A stretch of 64,000 bases of DNA from Mesonia aquimarina. GTDB lineage: Bacteria > Bacteroidota > Bacteroidia > Flavobacteriales > Flavobacteriaceae. The translations under genes were made by a program, and so were the position numbers. The notes under the pieces were generated by a model. The model was not told where the DNA came from and made no database searches. It saw only the letters and a program-made list of their open reading frames with translations. Where the stretch lies: NCBI RefSeq assembly GCF_003667275.1, contig NZ_RCNV01000001.1, forward strand, positions 558,001-622,000. Reading direction: 5' to 3'. Positions 54,135-64,000 of this stretch are shown here, in pieces. The first letter of the stretch is position 1; the number at the start of each line of letters is the position of its first letter.

Positions 54135-55583
54135 ATGAGTCAAAACGAAGTTTACGAAAAAGAACTCTCTTTTCAGGCTGATCGTAGAAGAGCTACCGTA
54201 GAATTTATTAAAATTGTAAGCGACCTCTGGTACGACAAATCAATCGAATTGGTATTATTCAAAAACCAACTAATCGATAGAAATGTAAGTGAAATTTTAA
54301 ACCTGCATGAATATGCCGGAGAATTTGTACAGAAACCAATTTCAATATTTGATTCTGTAGAAATTGCTCAAGCTATCCAAACGCTAGATCTTCCACCTGC
54401 AAAATTAGATATAGGAAAACTTACCTATGAATATCACCTAGAAGATGATAAATACGACAATCCAACTGCTTTTGTTGCCGCAAAATTAGCCAATGCAAAA
54501 TCTTATAAAGATATAGAACCAAAAGATGTGGTTTTATATGGTTTTGGTAGAATTGGTAGATTACTTGCTAGAGAATTAATGACCAGAACCGGAAAAGGTA
54601 GTCAATTACGCCTTCGTGCTATTGTAGTTCGTGGTAATGTAGATAAAACTGTTTTAGAAAAAAGAGCTTCACTATTAAAAAGTGATTCAGTTCACGGAGA
54701 TTTTCATGGTACAGTAAGCATAAATGAAGAAAAAAGTGCGTTGATTATTAATGGAACTACGGTTCATATTATTTCAGCAAACGGGCCTGAAGAAATAGAT
54801 TACACCAGTTACGGAATTGATGATGCTTTAATTATTGACAACACCGGAGCTTTTAGAGATGAAGAAGCATTAAATCGCCATTTAAAAGCAAAAGGTGCAG
54901 CTAAAGTTCTACTTACTGCTCCAGGAAAAGGAGTTCCAAATATTGTACACGGTGTAAACCATAAAGAGCACGATCCTGATAAAGTAAATGTTTTCTCTGC
55001 TGCTTCTTGTACAACAAATGCAATTACGCCAGTATTAAAAGCGGTAGAAGATTCTTTTGGAGTAGAACACGGACATTTAGAAACAATTCACGCGTATACT
55101 AACGACCAAAATTTGGTTGATAATATGCATAAGAAATATCGTCGTGGACGTGCTGCTGCTTTGAACATGGTAATTACAGAAACTGGAGCCGGTAAAGCTG
55201 TTGCAAAAGCATTACCAGTTTTAGAAGGTAAGTTAACATCAAACGCAATTCGTGTACCGGTACCTAACGGTTCTTTAGCAATCTTAAATTTAAGCCTTCA
55301 AAAAGAAACTTCCTTAGAAGAAATGAACGAAGTATTAAAAAAGTACGCTTTAGAAGGTAATTTAGTAGAGCAAATTAAATATTCTATTGACAATGAATTG
55401 GTATCTTCTGATATTGTAGGATCATCAGCTCCTTCAATTTACGATAGTAACGCAACTATTGTTACTGAAGATGGTAAAAATGCAATCCTTTATATTTGGT
55501 ATGATAACGAATATGGTTACAGTCACCAAGTTATTCGTCTTGCTAAATACATTGCTAAAGTTAGAAGATATACCTATTATTAG
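54135..55583 (+). CDS. gap: Glyceraldehyde-3-phosphate dehydrogenase, long N-terminal form
   Basis: A 482-residue GAPDH. The usual fold starts only near residue 136 (VVLYGFGRIGRLLAREL, the NAD-binding turn), so the protein carries about 130 extra residues before it. The catalytic Cys is C292 in ASCTTNAITP, followed by the phosphate-site HAYTNDQ and the C-terminal WYDNEYGYSHQVIRLAKYI. The long form recurs in Bacteroidota; the role of the extension is not clear, and it holds no motif I can name. A strong terminator follows. Confidence 0.95.
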   Translation: MSQNEVYEKELSFQADRRRATVEFIKIVSDLWYDKSIELVLFKNQLIDRNVSEILNLHEYAGEFVQKPISIFDSVEIAQAIQTLDLPPAKLDIGKLTYEYHLEDDKYDNPTAFVAAKLANAKSYKDIEPKDVVLYGFGRIGRLLARELMTRTGKGSQLRLRAIVVRGNVDKTVLEKRASLLKSDSVHGDFHGTVSINEEKSALIINGTTVHIISANGPEEIDYTSYGIDDALIIDNTGAFRDEEALNRHLKAKGAAKVLLTAPGKGVPNIVHGVNHKEHDPDKVNVFSAASCTTNAITPVLKAVEDSFGVEHGHLETIHAYTNDQNLVDNMHKKYRRGRAAALNMVITETGAGKAVAKALPVLEGKLTSNAIRVPVPNGSLAILNLSLQKETSLEEMNEVLKKYALEGNLVEQIKYSIDNELVSSDIVGSSAPSIYDSNATIVTEDGKNAILYIWYDNEYGYSHQVIRLAKYIAKVRRYTYY

Positions 55584-55602
55584 TAGTTTATAATAAGTTA
55601 CA

Positions 55603-55636
55603 AAACCTACCTGAAAATACAGGTAGGTTTTTTTAT
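55603..55636 (+). terminator. Rho-independent terminator after gap
   Basis: A perfect 11-base stem (55603-55613 with 55620-55630) with a T run, 20 bases after the GAPDH stop. Confidence 0.88.
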
Positions 55637-55714
55637 TTCACAAAAATGCTTCTTTTTACAATAAGCTAACGAGTTAGAACGTTCTGCTCTTCAAATAAAA
55701 AACAATCATTAAAT

Positions 55715-56326
55715 ATGCTTAAAAAAAATATTACTCTTTTTTGTACGCTCTTTTTTAGCTTAATTAATTTATACGCTCAAAATCAAGAAGAGCAAATACA
55801 AACTGAAGATTCTTCTATTAACGGACAGTTTACTGAATTAATTGAAGAAGCTAATAATTATCAAGATTATAAAGTTGTAAAACAAGTTCGCTTAGAACGT
55901 TTACAAAAAAATACTATTTCAGAAATTAATAGCTTAAATGACGAAATAGAAGAAGCAAACAATACCATTCAGCAACAAAAAAAACAAGTTGAAAAATTAA
56001 GTCAGGAGCTAAGTAATACAAAAAATAAACTAACCGAAGCTAATCAGCAAAAAGAAGAAATTAACTTTTTAGGTATTGCTACAGATAAGACAACTTACCA
56101 GAGTATCATGTGGCTCATTGTTTTAGGTTTAGTATTAATTTTGATATTCTTCATCTATAAATATAAAAGCAGTAATGCGCAAACTAAAGAAGCTAAAAAG
56201 CGATTACAAGATGCAGAAGAAGATTATGACGATTTCAGAAAAAAATCTTTAGAAAAACAACAACGCCTTGGTAGAATGTTGCAAGATGAAAAAAACAAGC
56301 AGTCAAAAAACGGAAATCAGCCATAA
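55715..56326 (+). CDS. Coiled-coil membrane protein preceding trmD
   Basis: A 203-residue protein with a signal peptide (about 1-21, ending LYAQ), a long coiled coil (about 60-120, with EIEEANNTIQQQKKQVEKL), one transmembrane helix (about 133-152, IMWLIVLGLVLILIFFIY) and a charged cytoplasmic tail. No enzyme motif is present. Relatives in databases are sometimes labelled tRNA methyltransferase because of this position before trmD, but the sequence itself shows no SAM-binding knot. It is 3 bases upstream of trmD. Function unknown. Confidence 0.72.
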   Translation: MLKKNITLFCTLFFSLINLYAQNQEEQIQTEDSSINGQFTELIEEANNYQDYKVVKQVRLERLQKNTISEINSLNDEIEEANNTIQQQKKQVEKLSQELSNTKNKLTEANQQKEEINFLGIATDKTTYQSIMWLIVLGLVLILIFFIYKYKSSNAQTKEAKKRLQDAEEDYDDFRKKSLEKQQRLGRMLQDEKNKQSKNGNQP

Positions 56327-56329
56327 ACC

Positions 56330-57007
56330 ATGAGAATTGATATCATTACCGTTGTTCCCGATATTTTAAAAAGTCCTTTTGAAGCTTCTATTTTAAAAAG
56401 GGCTATAGAAAAAAACTTAGTAGAAATTCACCTGCATAATTTACGTGATTATGTAACCGATAATTACAAACAAATAGATGATTATCAATTTGGTGGAGGG
56501 GCAGGAATGGTAATGATGATAGAACCGATTGATAAATGCATAAGTAATTTAAAATCTCAACGAGATTATGATGAAGTCATTTATATGACTCCAGATGGAG
56601 AAACCCTAGATCAAAAAATATCTAACCAATTATCGCTTCATAAAAACATTATTATTCTCTGCGGACATTATAAAGGTGTAGATCAGCGTGTTCGTGATCA
56701 TTTTATTACGCGTGAAATTTCTATTGGAGATTTTGTTCTTTCAGGAGGAGAGCTAGGCGCAGCTGTACTTTGCGACGCTATTATTAGGTTAATACCCGGA
56801 GTTTTAGGAAATGAAACCTCTGCCCTAACCGATTCTTTTCAAGATAATTTATTAGCCCCACCTATTTACACAAGACCTGCAGATTATAAAGGTTGGAAAG
56901 TCCCAGAAATTTTAACCAGTGGTAATTTTCCAAAAATTGAAGCCTGGCGAGAACAAGAAGCCTATAAGAGAACTGAAGAAAAAAGACCTGATCTTTTAAA
57001 AGATTAG
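56330..57007 (+). CDS. trmD: tRNA (guanine37-N1)-methyltransferase
   Basis: A 225-residue SPOUT-class methyltransferase that methylates G37 next to the anticodon and prevents frameshifting. [17 protein letters not shown] (about 50-66) and the knot stretch [17 protein letters not shown] (about 108-124) are TrmD signatures, with [12 protein letters not shown] supplying the SAM loop. Length is normal. The downstream rplS keeps the order trmD-rplS common to many bacteria, but has its own promoter in the 111-base gap. Confidence 0.97.
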   Translation: MRIDIITVVPDILKSPFEASILKRAIEKNLVEIHLHNLRDYVTDNYKQIDDYQFGGGAGMVMMIEPIDKCISNLKSQRDYDEVIYMTPDGETLDQKISNQLSLHKNIIILCGHYKGVDQRVRDHFITREISIGDFVLSGGELGAAVLCDAIIRLIPGVLGNETSALTDSFQDNLLAPPIYTRPADYKGWKVPEILTSGNFPKIEAWREQEAYKRTEEKRPDLLKD

Positions 57008-57017
57008 TGCAAAATAC

Positions 57018-57048
57018 TTGTAAATAAAAATATTACATAGTAATTTTG
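57018..57048 (+). promoter_or_regulatory. Bacteroidota-type promoter for rplS
   Basis: TTG (57018-57020), 20 bases, TAATTTTG (57041-57048), a full consensus match about 70 bases before the rplS start. Confidence 0.8.
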
Positions 57049-57118
57049 CAGCCGCTTCTAAATTAACCTCTGGCGAAAATCGCGAATGTTACTTTAGATT
57101 TACTTTAAAATATAAAAC

Positions 57119-57472
57119 ATGGAATCCTTAATTAAATTTGTTCAAGACGAATTCGTAACAACTAAAGAATTTCCAAAATTCGATGCTGGAGATACTATCA
57201 CAGTTTATTACGAAATTAAAGAGGGTAGCAAAACTCGTACACAGTTTTACAGAGGTGTTGTTATTCAAAAGAAAGGAGCTGGAACAGCTCAAACATTTAC
57301 TATCCGTAAAATGAGCGGTACCGTTGGTGTAGAGCGTATTTTCCCTATCAATCTTCCAGCACTTCAAAAAATCGAAGTGAACAAAAGAGGTAAAGTTCGT
57401 AGATCTAGAATTTACTACTTTAGAGAACTTACTGGTAAAAAAGCAAGAATTAAAGAACGTCGCTTAAAATAA
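57119..57472 (+). CDS. rplS: 50S ribosomal protein L19
   Basis: A 117-residue L19 of the large subunit. FDAGDTITVYYEIKEGSKTRTQ near the start, cited in part, GVVIQKKGAGTAQTFTIRKMSGTVGVERIFP near the middle, and the basic RRSRIYYFRELTGKKARIKERR tail are family blocks. It contacts the 30S subunit at the bridge. Follows trmD as in most bacteria, with its own promoter and a terminator at 57494. Confidence 0.97.
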   Translation: MESLIKFVQDEFVTTKEFPKFDAGDTITVYYEIKEGSKTRTQFYRGVVIQKKGAGTAQTFTIRKMSGTVGVERIFPINLPALQKIEVNKRGKVRRSRIYYFRELTGKKARIKERRLK

Positions 57473-57493
57473 GCTTACGTTGGTTAAACAAAG

Positions 57494-57528
57494 AAAAGCT
57501 TCCAATTAATTTTGGAGGCTTTTTTTTA
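57494..57528 (+). terminator. Rho-independent terminator after rplS
   Basis: A 12-base stem with one G-U pair (57494-57505 with 57512-57523) and a T run, 21 bases after the rplS stop. Confidence 0.85.
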
Positions 57529-57681
57529 TGAACAAAAGTTAATAAACGCTGTTCATAATGGGTTGATAAATAAATAGTTAAAAAAATAGTTTTTTAAACT
57601 GAATTAATTTATCTTTATATAACAATCAAAATGTGGATGAGTAATGACACAAGGATTTGCCCCCACATTCATTTTTATAGC

Positions 57682-57713
57682 TTGTAAAAAATTACGAACT
57701 TCTTGTAATTTTG
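57682..57713 (+). promoter_or_regulatory. Promoter of the candidate small RNA
   Basis: TTG (57682-57684), 21 bases, TAATTTTG (57706-57713), the same form as the rplS promoter; it would start a transcript near 57719. Confidence 0.7.
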
Positions 57714-57718
57714 AATAA

Positions 57719-57846
57719 GCCCTTTAGAAATGATTTTGCTTTCTGTAATAATCAAGAAAGTATTGAAACTGTTAAGTAAATCAATAAAAAATCATTTCTG
57801 AGAAAGCCATTTTGTTATGCTTTGTAACAAAATGGCTTTTATTTTT
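57719..57846 (+). ncRNA. Candidate small structured RNA between rplS and icd
   Basis: About 128 bases from a consensus promoter to a strong terminator with no usable reading frame. A perfect 12-base closing stem (57726-57737 with 57788-57799) encloses a 50-base region with a small inner hairpin (CTTCT-type arms around 57739-57744 and 57755-57760) and an AT-rich strand that could stay open. The terminator is a perfect 15-base stem (57803-57817 with 57825-57839, 7-base loop) followed by T residues. A closing stem around an open bubble recalls 6S RNA, and the Rfam 6S-Flavo family should be tested, but I cannot confirm that by eye. It could also be an icd-linked leader, though icd has its own -7 box. 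Confidence 0.6.
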
Positions 57847-57847
57847 T
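57803..57847 (+). terminator. Strong terminator of the candidate small RNA
   Basis: Perfect 15-base stem (57803-57817 with 57825-57839) and T-rich tail, the strongest hairpin in the window. Confidence 0.88.
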
Positions 57848-57902
57848 CAGACCTTAACACATTTCTAATATTTCTTGTACACAAAAAACCCTTCTGTTTT
57901 AG

Positions 57903-57910
57903 TATATTTG
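57903..57910 (+). promoter_or_regulatory. -7 box upstream of icd
   Basis: TATATTTG fits TANNTTTG; a TTG lies 25 bases upstream, a little too far for the usual spacing. The leader to icd would be about 105 bases. Confidence 0.5.
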
Positions 57911-58007
57911 TGGCTAATCGAATAAAAGCGATAACTTATTTAATATCAAGTATACAAATGATTTTAAATAAGCTACAAATAAACTAACGCAACATAATAA
58001 CTTTTAA

Positions 58008-60245
<2,238 letters not shown>

Positions 60246-60263
60246 TGATAAAAGTTATAATAA

Positions 60264-60294
60264 AAAACCCGAATAAAACATTCGGGTTTTTTTT
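60264..60294. terminator. Bidirectional terminator between icd and rpmE
   Basis: An 11-base perfect stem (60264-60274 with 60280-60290) with A run before and T run after. Confidence 0.88.
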
Positions 60295-60320
60295 ATGCTA
60301 AAAATTTCAAATTTTGATAT

Positions 60321-60350
60321 AAAAAAACCTCTAAATAAAATTAGAGGCTT
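60321..60350 (-). terminator. Rho-independent terminator after rpmE
   Basis: On the minus strand a 7-base core stem (60347-60341 with 60334-60328) is followed by T residues, 26 bases after the rpmE stop. Confidence 0.75.
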
Positions 60351-60375
60351 TTTATATATTGTAAATAATACAAAA

Positions 60376-60630
60376 TTACTTTTTCTTGAATTTTGCATAT
60401 TTGTTTTTAAACTTATCAATACGTCCTGCAGAATCCACCAATTTCGTTTTTCCAGTATAAAACGGGTGAGAAGATCTTGAAATTTCTAATTTTACCAAAG
60501 GATATTCTTTTCCTTCAACTTCAATCGATTCTTTTGTATTTACAGTAGACTTTGTTAAAAATATTTCATCATTAGACATATCTTTAAAAGCTACTACTCT
60601 ATAATTCTCTGGATGGATTCCTTGTTTCAT
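60376..60630 (-). CDS. rpmE: 50S ribosomal protein L31, type B
   Basis: An 84-residue L31 of the type B, zinc-free form: no CxxC pair is present. [21 protein letters not shown] near the start, cited in part, and [26 protein letters not shown] near the end are family blocks. It is a large-subunit protein at the subunit interface. Zinc-free L31 commonly replaces the zinc form in low zinc, but here there is no zinc-form copy in the window to compare. A full consensus promoter lies upstream. Confidence 0.96.
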   Translation of the reverse strand: MKQGIHPENYRVVAFKDMSNDEIFLTKSTVNTKESIEVEGKEYPLVKLEISRSSHPFYTGKTKLVDSAGRIDKFKNKYAKFKKK

Positions 60631-60667
60631 CTTCTTAAACTTTAAATCTTATGATTTTTTCGAGTTG

Positions 60668-60698
60668 CAAATTTAAATAATTCCTATAATATCACAAA
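60668..60698 (-). promoter_or_regulatory. Bacteroidota-type promoter for rpmE
   Basis: On the minus strand: TTTG (60698-60695), 19 bases, TAAATTTG (60675-60668), 38 bases upstream of the rpmE start. Confidence 0.8.
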
Positions 60699-60795
60699 TT
60701 TTTTGTCAGGTTTTTTTATAAATTATTTGAAAAATAATTTCTTCTCGATTAGACTTTTCAAACTAGTATTTACTAAACAAAAGCGACTAAAATTT

Positions 60796-60829
60796 TTTGA
60801 CTGTGCTATGTAACCTTTTCCTATATTTG
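60796..60829 (+). promoter_or_regulatory. Bacteroidota-type promoter for the DUF4199 gene
   Basis: TTTG (60796-60799), 22 bases, TATATTTG (60822-60829), 36 bases before the start codon. Confidence 0.72.
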
Positions 60830-60865
60830 TATACTTACTAAACAACCAATTTATTATTAAATTTT

Positions 60866-61390
60866 ATGGAAAATACACCTTCAATTAAAAATATAGCTTT
60901 TACCTATGGAATAGGAATAGGCTTATTAGGAATTCTACAGCTTGTTTTAATGTACGTATTAAACCTTCAGCAAGATAACTATTTGTTTGGAGCTATCCTT
61001 TTTATAATCTCAATTATTATTTACGTTTTTGGTATTAAAGATTTTAAAGCTAAAAATAATGGGTATTTGTCCTTAACCCAAGCTTTAAAGTTAGGTCTCG
61101 CAATCGCTGCAATAGGAGGAGTTATTGGTGCTCTATACAGCTTTATACATTACAATTATATTTATCCGGAATTTATAGATATTCAAATTGAAAATGCAGA
61201 AAAAGCAATGCGTGAAAATCAACCCAGTATGACTGAGGAACAAATAAATCAAGCATTAACTATGTCTCGAAAATTCACCAATCCATTTGTATTATCTACT
61301 TTTGCATTAATCGGAACATTATTTTTCGGATTTCTTATTTCTTTAGTTGCTGGATTAATTATGAAGAAAAATGATCCTGCTTTAAATTAA
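60866..61390 (+). CDS. DUF4199 membrane protein
   Basis: A 174-residue protein with four transmembrane segments (about 10-30, 37-55, 73-93, 140-163) and a hydrophilic loop of about 40 residues between the third and fourth (ENAEKAMRENQPSMTEEQINQ, cited in part). This plan, and YGIGIGLLGILQLVL at the start, match DUF4199, a Bacteroidota-specific membrane family without known function. The gene is 15 bases upstream of a glycosyltransferase, a neighbour it also has in other flavobacterial genomes as I recall, so they may act together on a lipid-linked sugar. Confidence 0.82.
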   Translation: MENTPSIKNIAFTYGIGIGLLGILQLVLMYVLNLQQDNYLFGAILFIISIIIYVFGIKDFKAKNNGYLSLTQALKLGLAIAAIGGVIGALYSFIHYNYIYPEFIDIQIENAEKAMRENQPSMTEEQINQALTMSRKFTNPFVLSTFALIGTLFFGFLISLVAGLIMKKNDPALN

Positions 61391-61405
61391 AAATTGAAAT
61401 GATAA

Positions 61406-62362
61406 ATGCAATTATCTATCGTAATTCCTCTTCTTAACGAAGAAAAATCATTACCAGAATTATACAATTGGATTGTAAAAGTTATGCAATCCAATTCTTT
61501 TTTTTATGAAATCATCTTTATCGATGATGGCAGCAGCGATAATTCTTGGCAAATTATTGAACAATTAGCTAAAGAAAATCAGGCGGTAAAAGGAATTCAC
61601 TTCAGAAAAAATTACGGGAAATCTCAAGCTTTACACGCAGGCTTTAAAATTGCTGAAGGCGATGTTGTAATTACAATGGACGCCGATTTACAAGATAGTC
61701 CCGAAGAAATACCCGAACTTTTTCATTTAATAAAAGATAAAAACTACGACTTAATTTCTGGTTGGAAGAAAAAAAGATACGATTCTGTATTGATGAAAAA
61801 CCTTCCTTCAAAATTATTTAATGCTGCTGCTAGAAAAACCTCCGGCTTAAAATTACACGATTTTAATTGTGGTTTAAAAGCTTACAAAAATGCCGTTGTA
61901 AAAGATATCGATGTGTATGGAGAAATGCATCGCTACATTCCTGTGCTCGCTAAAAACGCCGGTTACCATAATATAAACGAAAAAGTAGTACAACATCAAG
62001 CTAGAAAATATGGAAACACAAAATTTGGTGCAGAGCGTTTTATTTTTGGCTTTCTAGACCTTATCACCATTTGGTTTTTCTCTCGTTTTGGAAAACGCCC
62101 AATGCATTTATTTGGTTCGCTTGGTGTGTTGATGTTTTTAGTAGGTTTTGTTTCTGCTGCTTGGATTGGTATTTCTAAACTTTATAAACTTTGGAATCAT
62201 ATTCCCGATATTTTAGTAACCGATAATCCTTGGTTTTTTATTGCATTAACCGTTATGATTTTAGGAACTTTACTTTTTTTAGCTGGATTTTTAGGCGAAC
62301 TAATTTTACGTACACAGAAAAACCCAGAGCGCTACAAAATCAGTAAAATGCTAAATTCTTAA
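61406..62362 (+). CDS. Glycosyltransferase family 2 (DPM1/GtrB-like)
   Basis: A 318-residue polyprenyl-phosphate glycosyltransferase. GT-A domain: LSIVIPLLNEEKSLPELY at the start, FIDDGSSDNSW (first Asp motif) and TMDADLQDSPEEIP (the metal-binding DxD with the DLQD signature of the DPM1/GtrB class). Two C-terminal membrane segments (about 230-255 and 270-300) follow, as in GtrB. It transfers a sugar from a nucleotide donor to undecaprenyl phosphate for later export. The donor sugar is not readable. Immediately downstream of the DUF4199 gene. Confidence 0.92.
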   Translation: MQLSIVIPLLNEEKSLPELYNWIVKVMQSNSFFYEIIFIDDGSSDNSWQIIEQLAKENQAVKGIHFRKNYGKSQALHAGFKIAEGDVVITMDADLQDSPEEIPELFHLIKDKNYDLISGWKKKRYDSVLMKNLPSKLFNAAARKTSGLKLHDFNCGLKAYKNAVVKDIDVYGEMHRYIPVLAKNAGYHNINEKVVQHQARKYGNTKFGAERFIFGFLDLITIWFFSRFGKRPMHLFGSLGVLMFLVGFVSAAWIGISKLYKLWNHIPDILVTDNPWFFIALTVMILGTLLFLAGFLGELILRTQKNPERYKISKMLNS

Positions 62363-62383
62363 CGAGAGCTCTCTTTTTATCTG

Positions 62384-62391
62384 TATTTTTG
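62384..62391 (+). promoter_or_regulatory. -7 box upstream of the phospho-sugar mutase gene
   Basis: TATTTTTG fits TANNTTTG, 24 bases before the start codon; no clear -33 box. Confidence 0.4.
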
Positions 62392-62415
62392 TAACTTATT
62401 TTTGATCACCTTACT

Positions 62416-64000
62416 ATGGAAGATATTTTAGTAAAAGCAAAACATTGGCTTTCTGATGTATTTGATAATAACACACAACAAAATGTTCAGCATCTAATTG
62501 AAAACGATCTTAATGAACTTCAAGATAGTTTTTATAAAAATTTAGCTTTCGGAACTGGCGGAATGCGAGGCGTTATGGGTGTTGGCACTAACAGAATTAA
62601 CAAATACACATTAGGAAAAAACACGCAGGGAATTTCTAATTACCTGAATAATACTTTTCCAAATGAACAACCAAAGGTAGCTATTGCTTACGATTGCCGC
62701 CATAATAGTAAAGAATTAGCACAAATTGTAGCCAACGTTTTTTCGGCTAACGGTATTCAAGTATTTTTATTTAGTGATTTGCGGCCTACTCCAGAATTAT
62801 CGTTTGCGGTTAAAGAATTGAATTGCCACTGCGGAATTGTACTTACTGCAAGTCATAATCCGCCAGAATACAACGGCTACAAGGTTTATTGGAAAGACGG
62901 CGGACAATTAGTTCCACCACAAGATTCCGAAATTATAAATAACATAAATTCTTTAGAGTATCATCAAATAAATTTTGAAGCAAATACAAAGCTAATTGAA
63001 TTTATAGATCAAGAAATCGATCAAAAATTTATGGAAGCTTCCGTCAAAAATGGAAGCTTTCAAACTTCAGCGAAAGCGAAAGAAAACTTAAAAATTGTAT
63101 TCACATCGCTTCACGGAACTTCTATCACTTTAGTTCCGCAGGTTTTAAAAAAAGCAGGGTATAAAAATGTTTTTGTTGTTGAAGAACAAGCAGAACCAAA
63201 TGGAGATTTCCCTACGGTAAAATCGCCAAATCCTGAAGAGCCGGAAGCCTTAAAAATGGCATTAGATTTAGCGGAAGAAAAAAATGCTGATATTGTTATT
63301 GGAACCGATCCTGATTGCGACCGACTAGGAATTGCCGTGCGTAATGCTAATGGACAAATGACCTTGCTTAACGGAAACCAAACTATGATTTTAATGACCG
63401 ATTTTTTACTGAAAAATCATCAGAAAAATCAAGGTTTTAAAGGCAATGAATTTATAGCTTCTACCATAGTTTCTACACCGATGATGCAAAGATTAGCAGA
63501 TCACTATCAAGTAGAATGCAAATTAGGATTAACAGGTTTTAAATGGATTGCCAAAATGATTAAAGACTTCCCAGAGCAACATTTTATTGGTGGTGGTGAA
63601 GAAAGTTTTGGCTTTATGGTAGGCGATTTTGTGCGCGATAAAGATGCTGTTACTTCTACCTTATTAGCCTGTGAGATTGCAGCACAAGCTAAAGAAAATA
63701 ACAAAACACTTATAGAAGAATTACACCAACTTTATAAACAACACGGTTTTTATCAGGAAAAATTAATTTCACTCGTAAAAAAAGGAATAACCGGTGCAGA
63801 AGAAATCAATAAAATGATGCTAAATCTTCGTGAAAATCCACCGAAGAATTTTAACGGTGTAAAAATTGAGAAAATTGAAGATTACCAAACTTCTATTGCG
63901 GTAGATTATAAAACAAAGCAAAAAAACAGCATAGAAATTCCACAATCTAATGTTCTTATTTTCTACTTAGAAGACGGCACAAAAATAGCGGCAAGACCAA
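62416..64000 (+). CDS. Phospho-sugar mutase (phosphoglucomutase/phosphomannomutase), cut by the right edge
   Basis: A reading frame open to the end of the window: 528 codons are present of a family usually about 570 long. Start MEDILVKAKHWLSD, then the N-terminal loop FGTGGMRGVMGVG, the phosphoserine loop LTASHNPPEYNGYK (the Ser takes the phosphate), the metal loop TDPDCDRLGI and the sugar loop GGGEESFGFM. This is the alpha-D-phosphohexomutase family, which interconverts glucose-1- and glucose-6-phosphate or the mannose forms. Specificity between the two cannot be told. It follows the GT2 gene by 53 bases with its own -7 box. Confidence 0.93.
   Translation, partial: MEDILVKAKHWLSDVFDNNTQQNVQHLIENDLNELQDSFYKNLAFGTGGMRGVMGVGTNRINKYTLGKNTQGISNYLNNTFPNEQPKVAIAYDCRHNSKELAQIVANVFSANGIQVFLFSDLRPTPELSFAVKELNCHCGIVLTASHNPPEYNGYKVYWKDGGQLVPPQDSEIINNINSLEYHQINFEANTKLIEFIDQEIDQKFMEASVKNGSFQTSAKAKENLKIVFTSLHGTSITLVPQVLKKAGYKNVFVVEEQAEPNGDFPTVKSPNPEEPEALKMALDLAEEKNADIVIGTDPDCDRLGIAVRNANGQMTLLNGNQTMILMTDFLLKNHQKNQGFKGNEFIASTIVSTPMMQRLADHYQVECKLGLTGFKWIAKMIKDFPEQHFIGGGEESFGFMVGDFVRDKDAVTSTLLACEIAAQAKENNKTLIEELHQLYKQHGFYQEKLISLVKKGITGAEEINKMMLNLRENPPKNFNGVKIEKIEDYQTSIAVDYKTKQKNSIEIPQSNVLIFYLEDGTKIAARP

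Noticed and set aside
60295-60480. 61-residue plus-strand frame between icd and rpmE
   Set aside because: It starts within a terminator and runs antisense into rpmE.

Overview
The window is a stretch of chromosome from a low-GC member of the Bacteroidota, almost certainly family Flavobacteriaceae. Supporting signs are a type IX secretion sorting domain at the left edge, a DUF4199 protein, an Omp28-type lipoprotein, a SusC-type plug sequence, monomeric isocitrate dehydrogenase, very AT-rich spacers, and promoters of the Bacteroidota form (TTG or TTTG, 18-22 bases, TANNTTTG). I cannot name the genus. I see no plasmid, phage, insertion sequence, CRISPR array, rRNA or tRNA gene. The region reads as core genome with some lineage-specific surface proteins.

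Layout. 1-6.1 kb: end of a T9SS cargo protein, an Omp28-like lipoprotein, menA-holA on the minus strand, an orphan HsdR-N nuclease, a glycosyltransferase and an OmpA-type lipoprotein. 6.1-12.5 kb: a UDG-superfamily protein, pyruvate carboxylase, a formylglycine-generating-enzyme-like lipoprotein and a secreted protein of unknown function. 12.5-17.5 kb: a minus-strand run of TPR protein, Mpl-like Mur ligase, radC, polysaccharide deacetylase and YjjG-type nucleotidase. 17.6-24.7 kb: a 2146-residue alpha-2-macroglobulin with an embedded carboxypeptidase-regulatory plus SusC-plug module, then a lipoprotein. 24.7-33.7 kb: DUF4136, obgE, adk, hpt; purK-purE preceded by a structured intergenic element; a pair of related secreted proteins; an LpxR-like protein. 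33.7-46.6 kb: M3 peptidase, ferritin, dnaN, carB, rpmH (only 52 codons), cardiolipin synthase and lytic transglycosylase, hydrolase, pirin. 46.6-54 kb: mtaB, a peptide-binding lipoprotein, dapF-GNAT-mltG, HtrA. 54-64 kb: GAPDH, a coiled-coil membrane protein, trmD, rplS, a candidate small RNA, icd, rpmE, DUF4199, a glycosyltransferase and a phospho-sugar mutase cut by the right edge.

How the genes fit together. Central metabolism is well represented: GAPDH, pyruvate carboxylase, isocitrate dehydrogenase, phospho-sugar mutase, purine synthesis and salvage (purK, purE, hpt, adk) and carB. Envelope building forms a second theme: dapF, mltG, Mpl-like ligase, SLT transglycosylase, cardiolipin synthase, OmpA lipoprotein, LpxR-like protein and two glycosyltransferases. 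Translation and replication genes are rpmH, rplS, rpmE, trmD, mtaB, obgE, holA and dnaN.

The most unusual items are the macroglobulin/plug fusion, a promoter-to-terminator RNA unit at about 57.72-57.85 kb with no reading frame, the structured element before purK, and a degenerate repeat present in three places.
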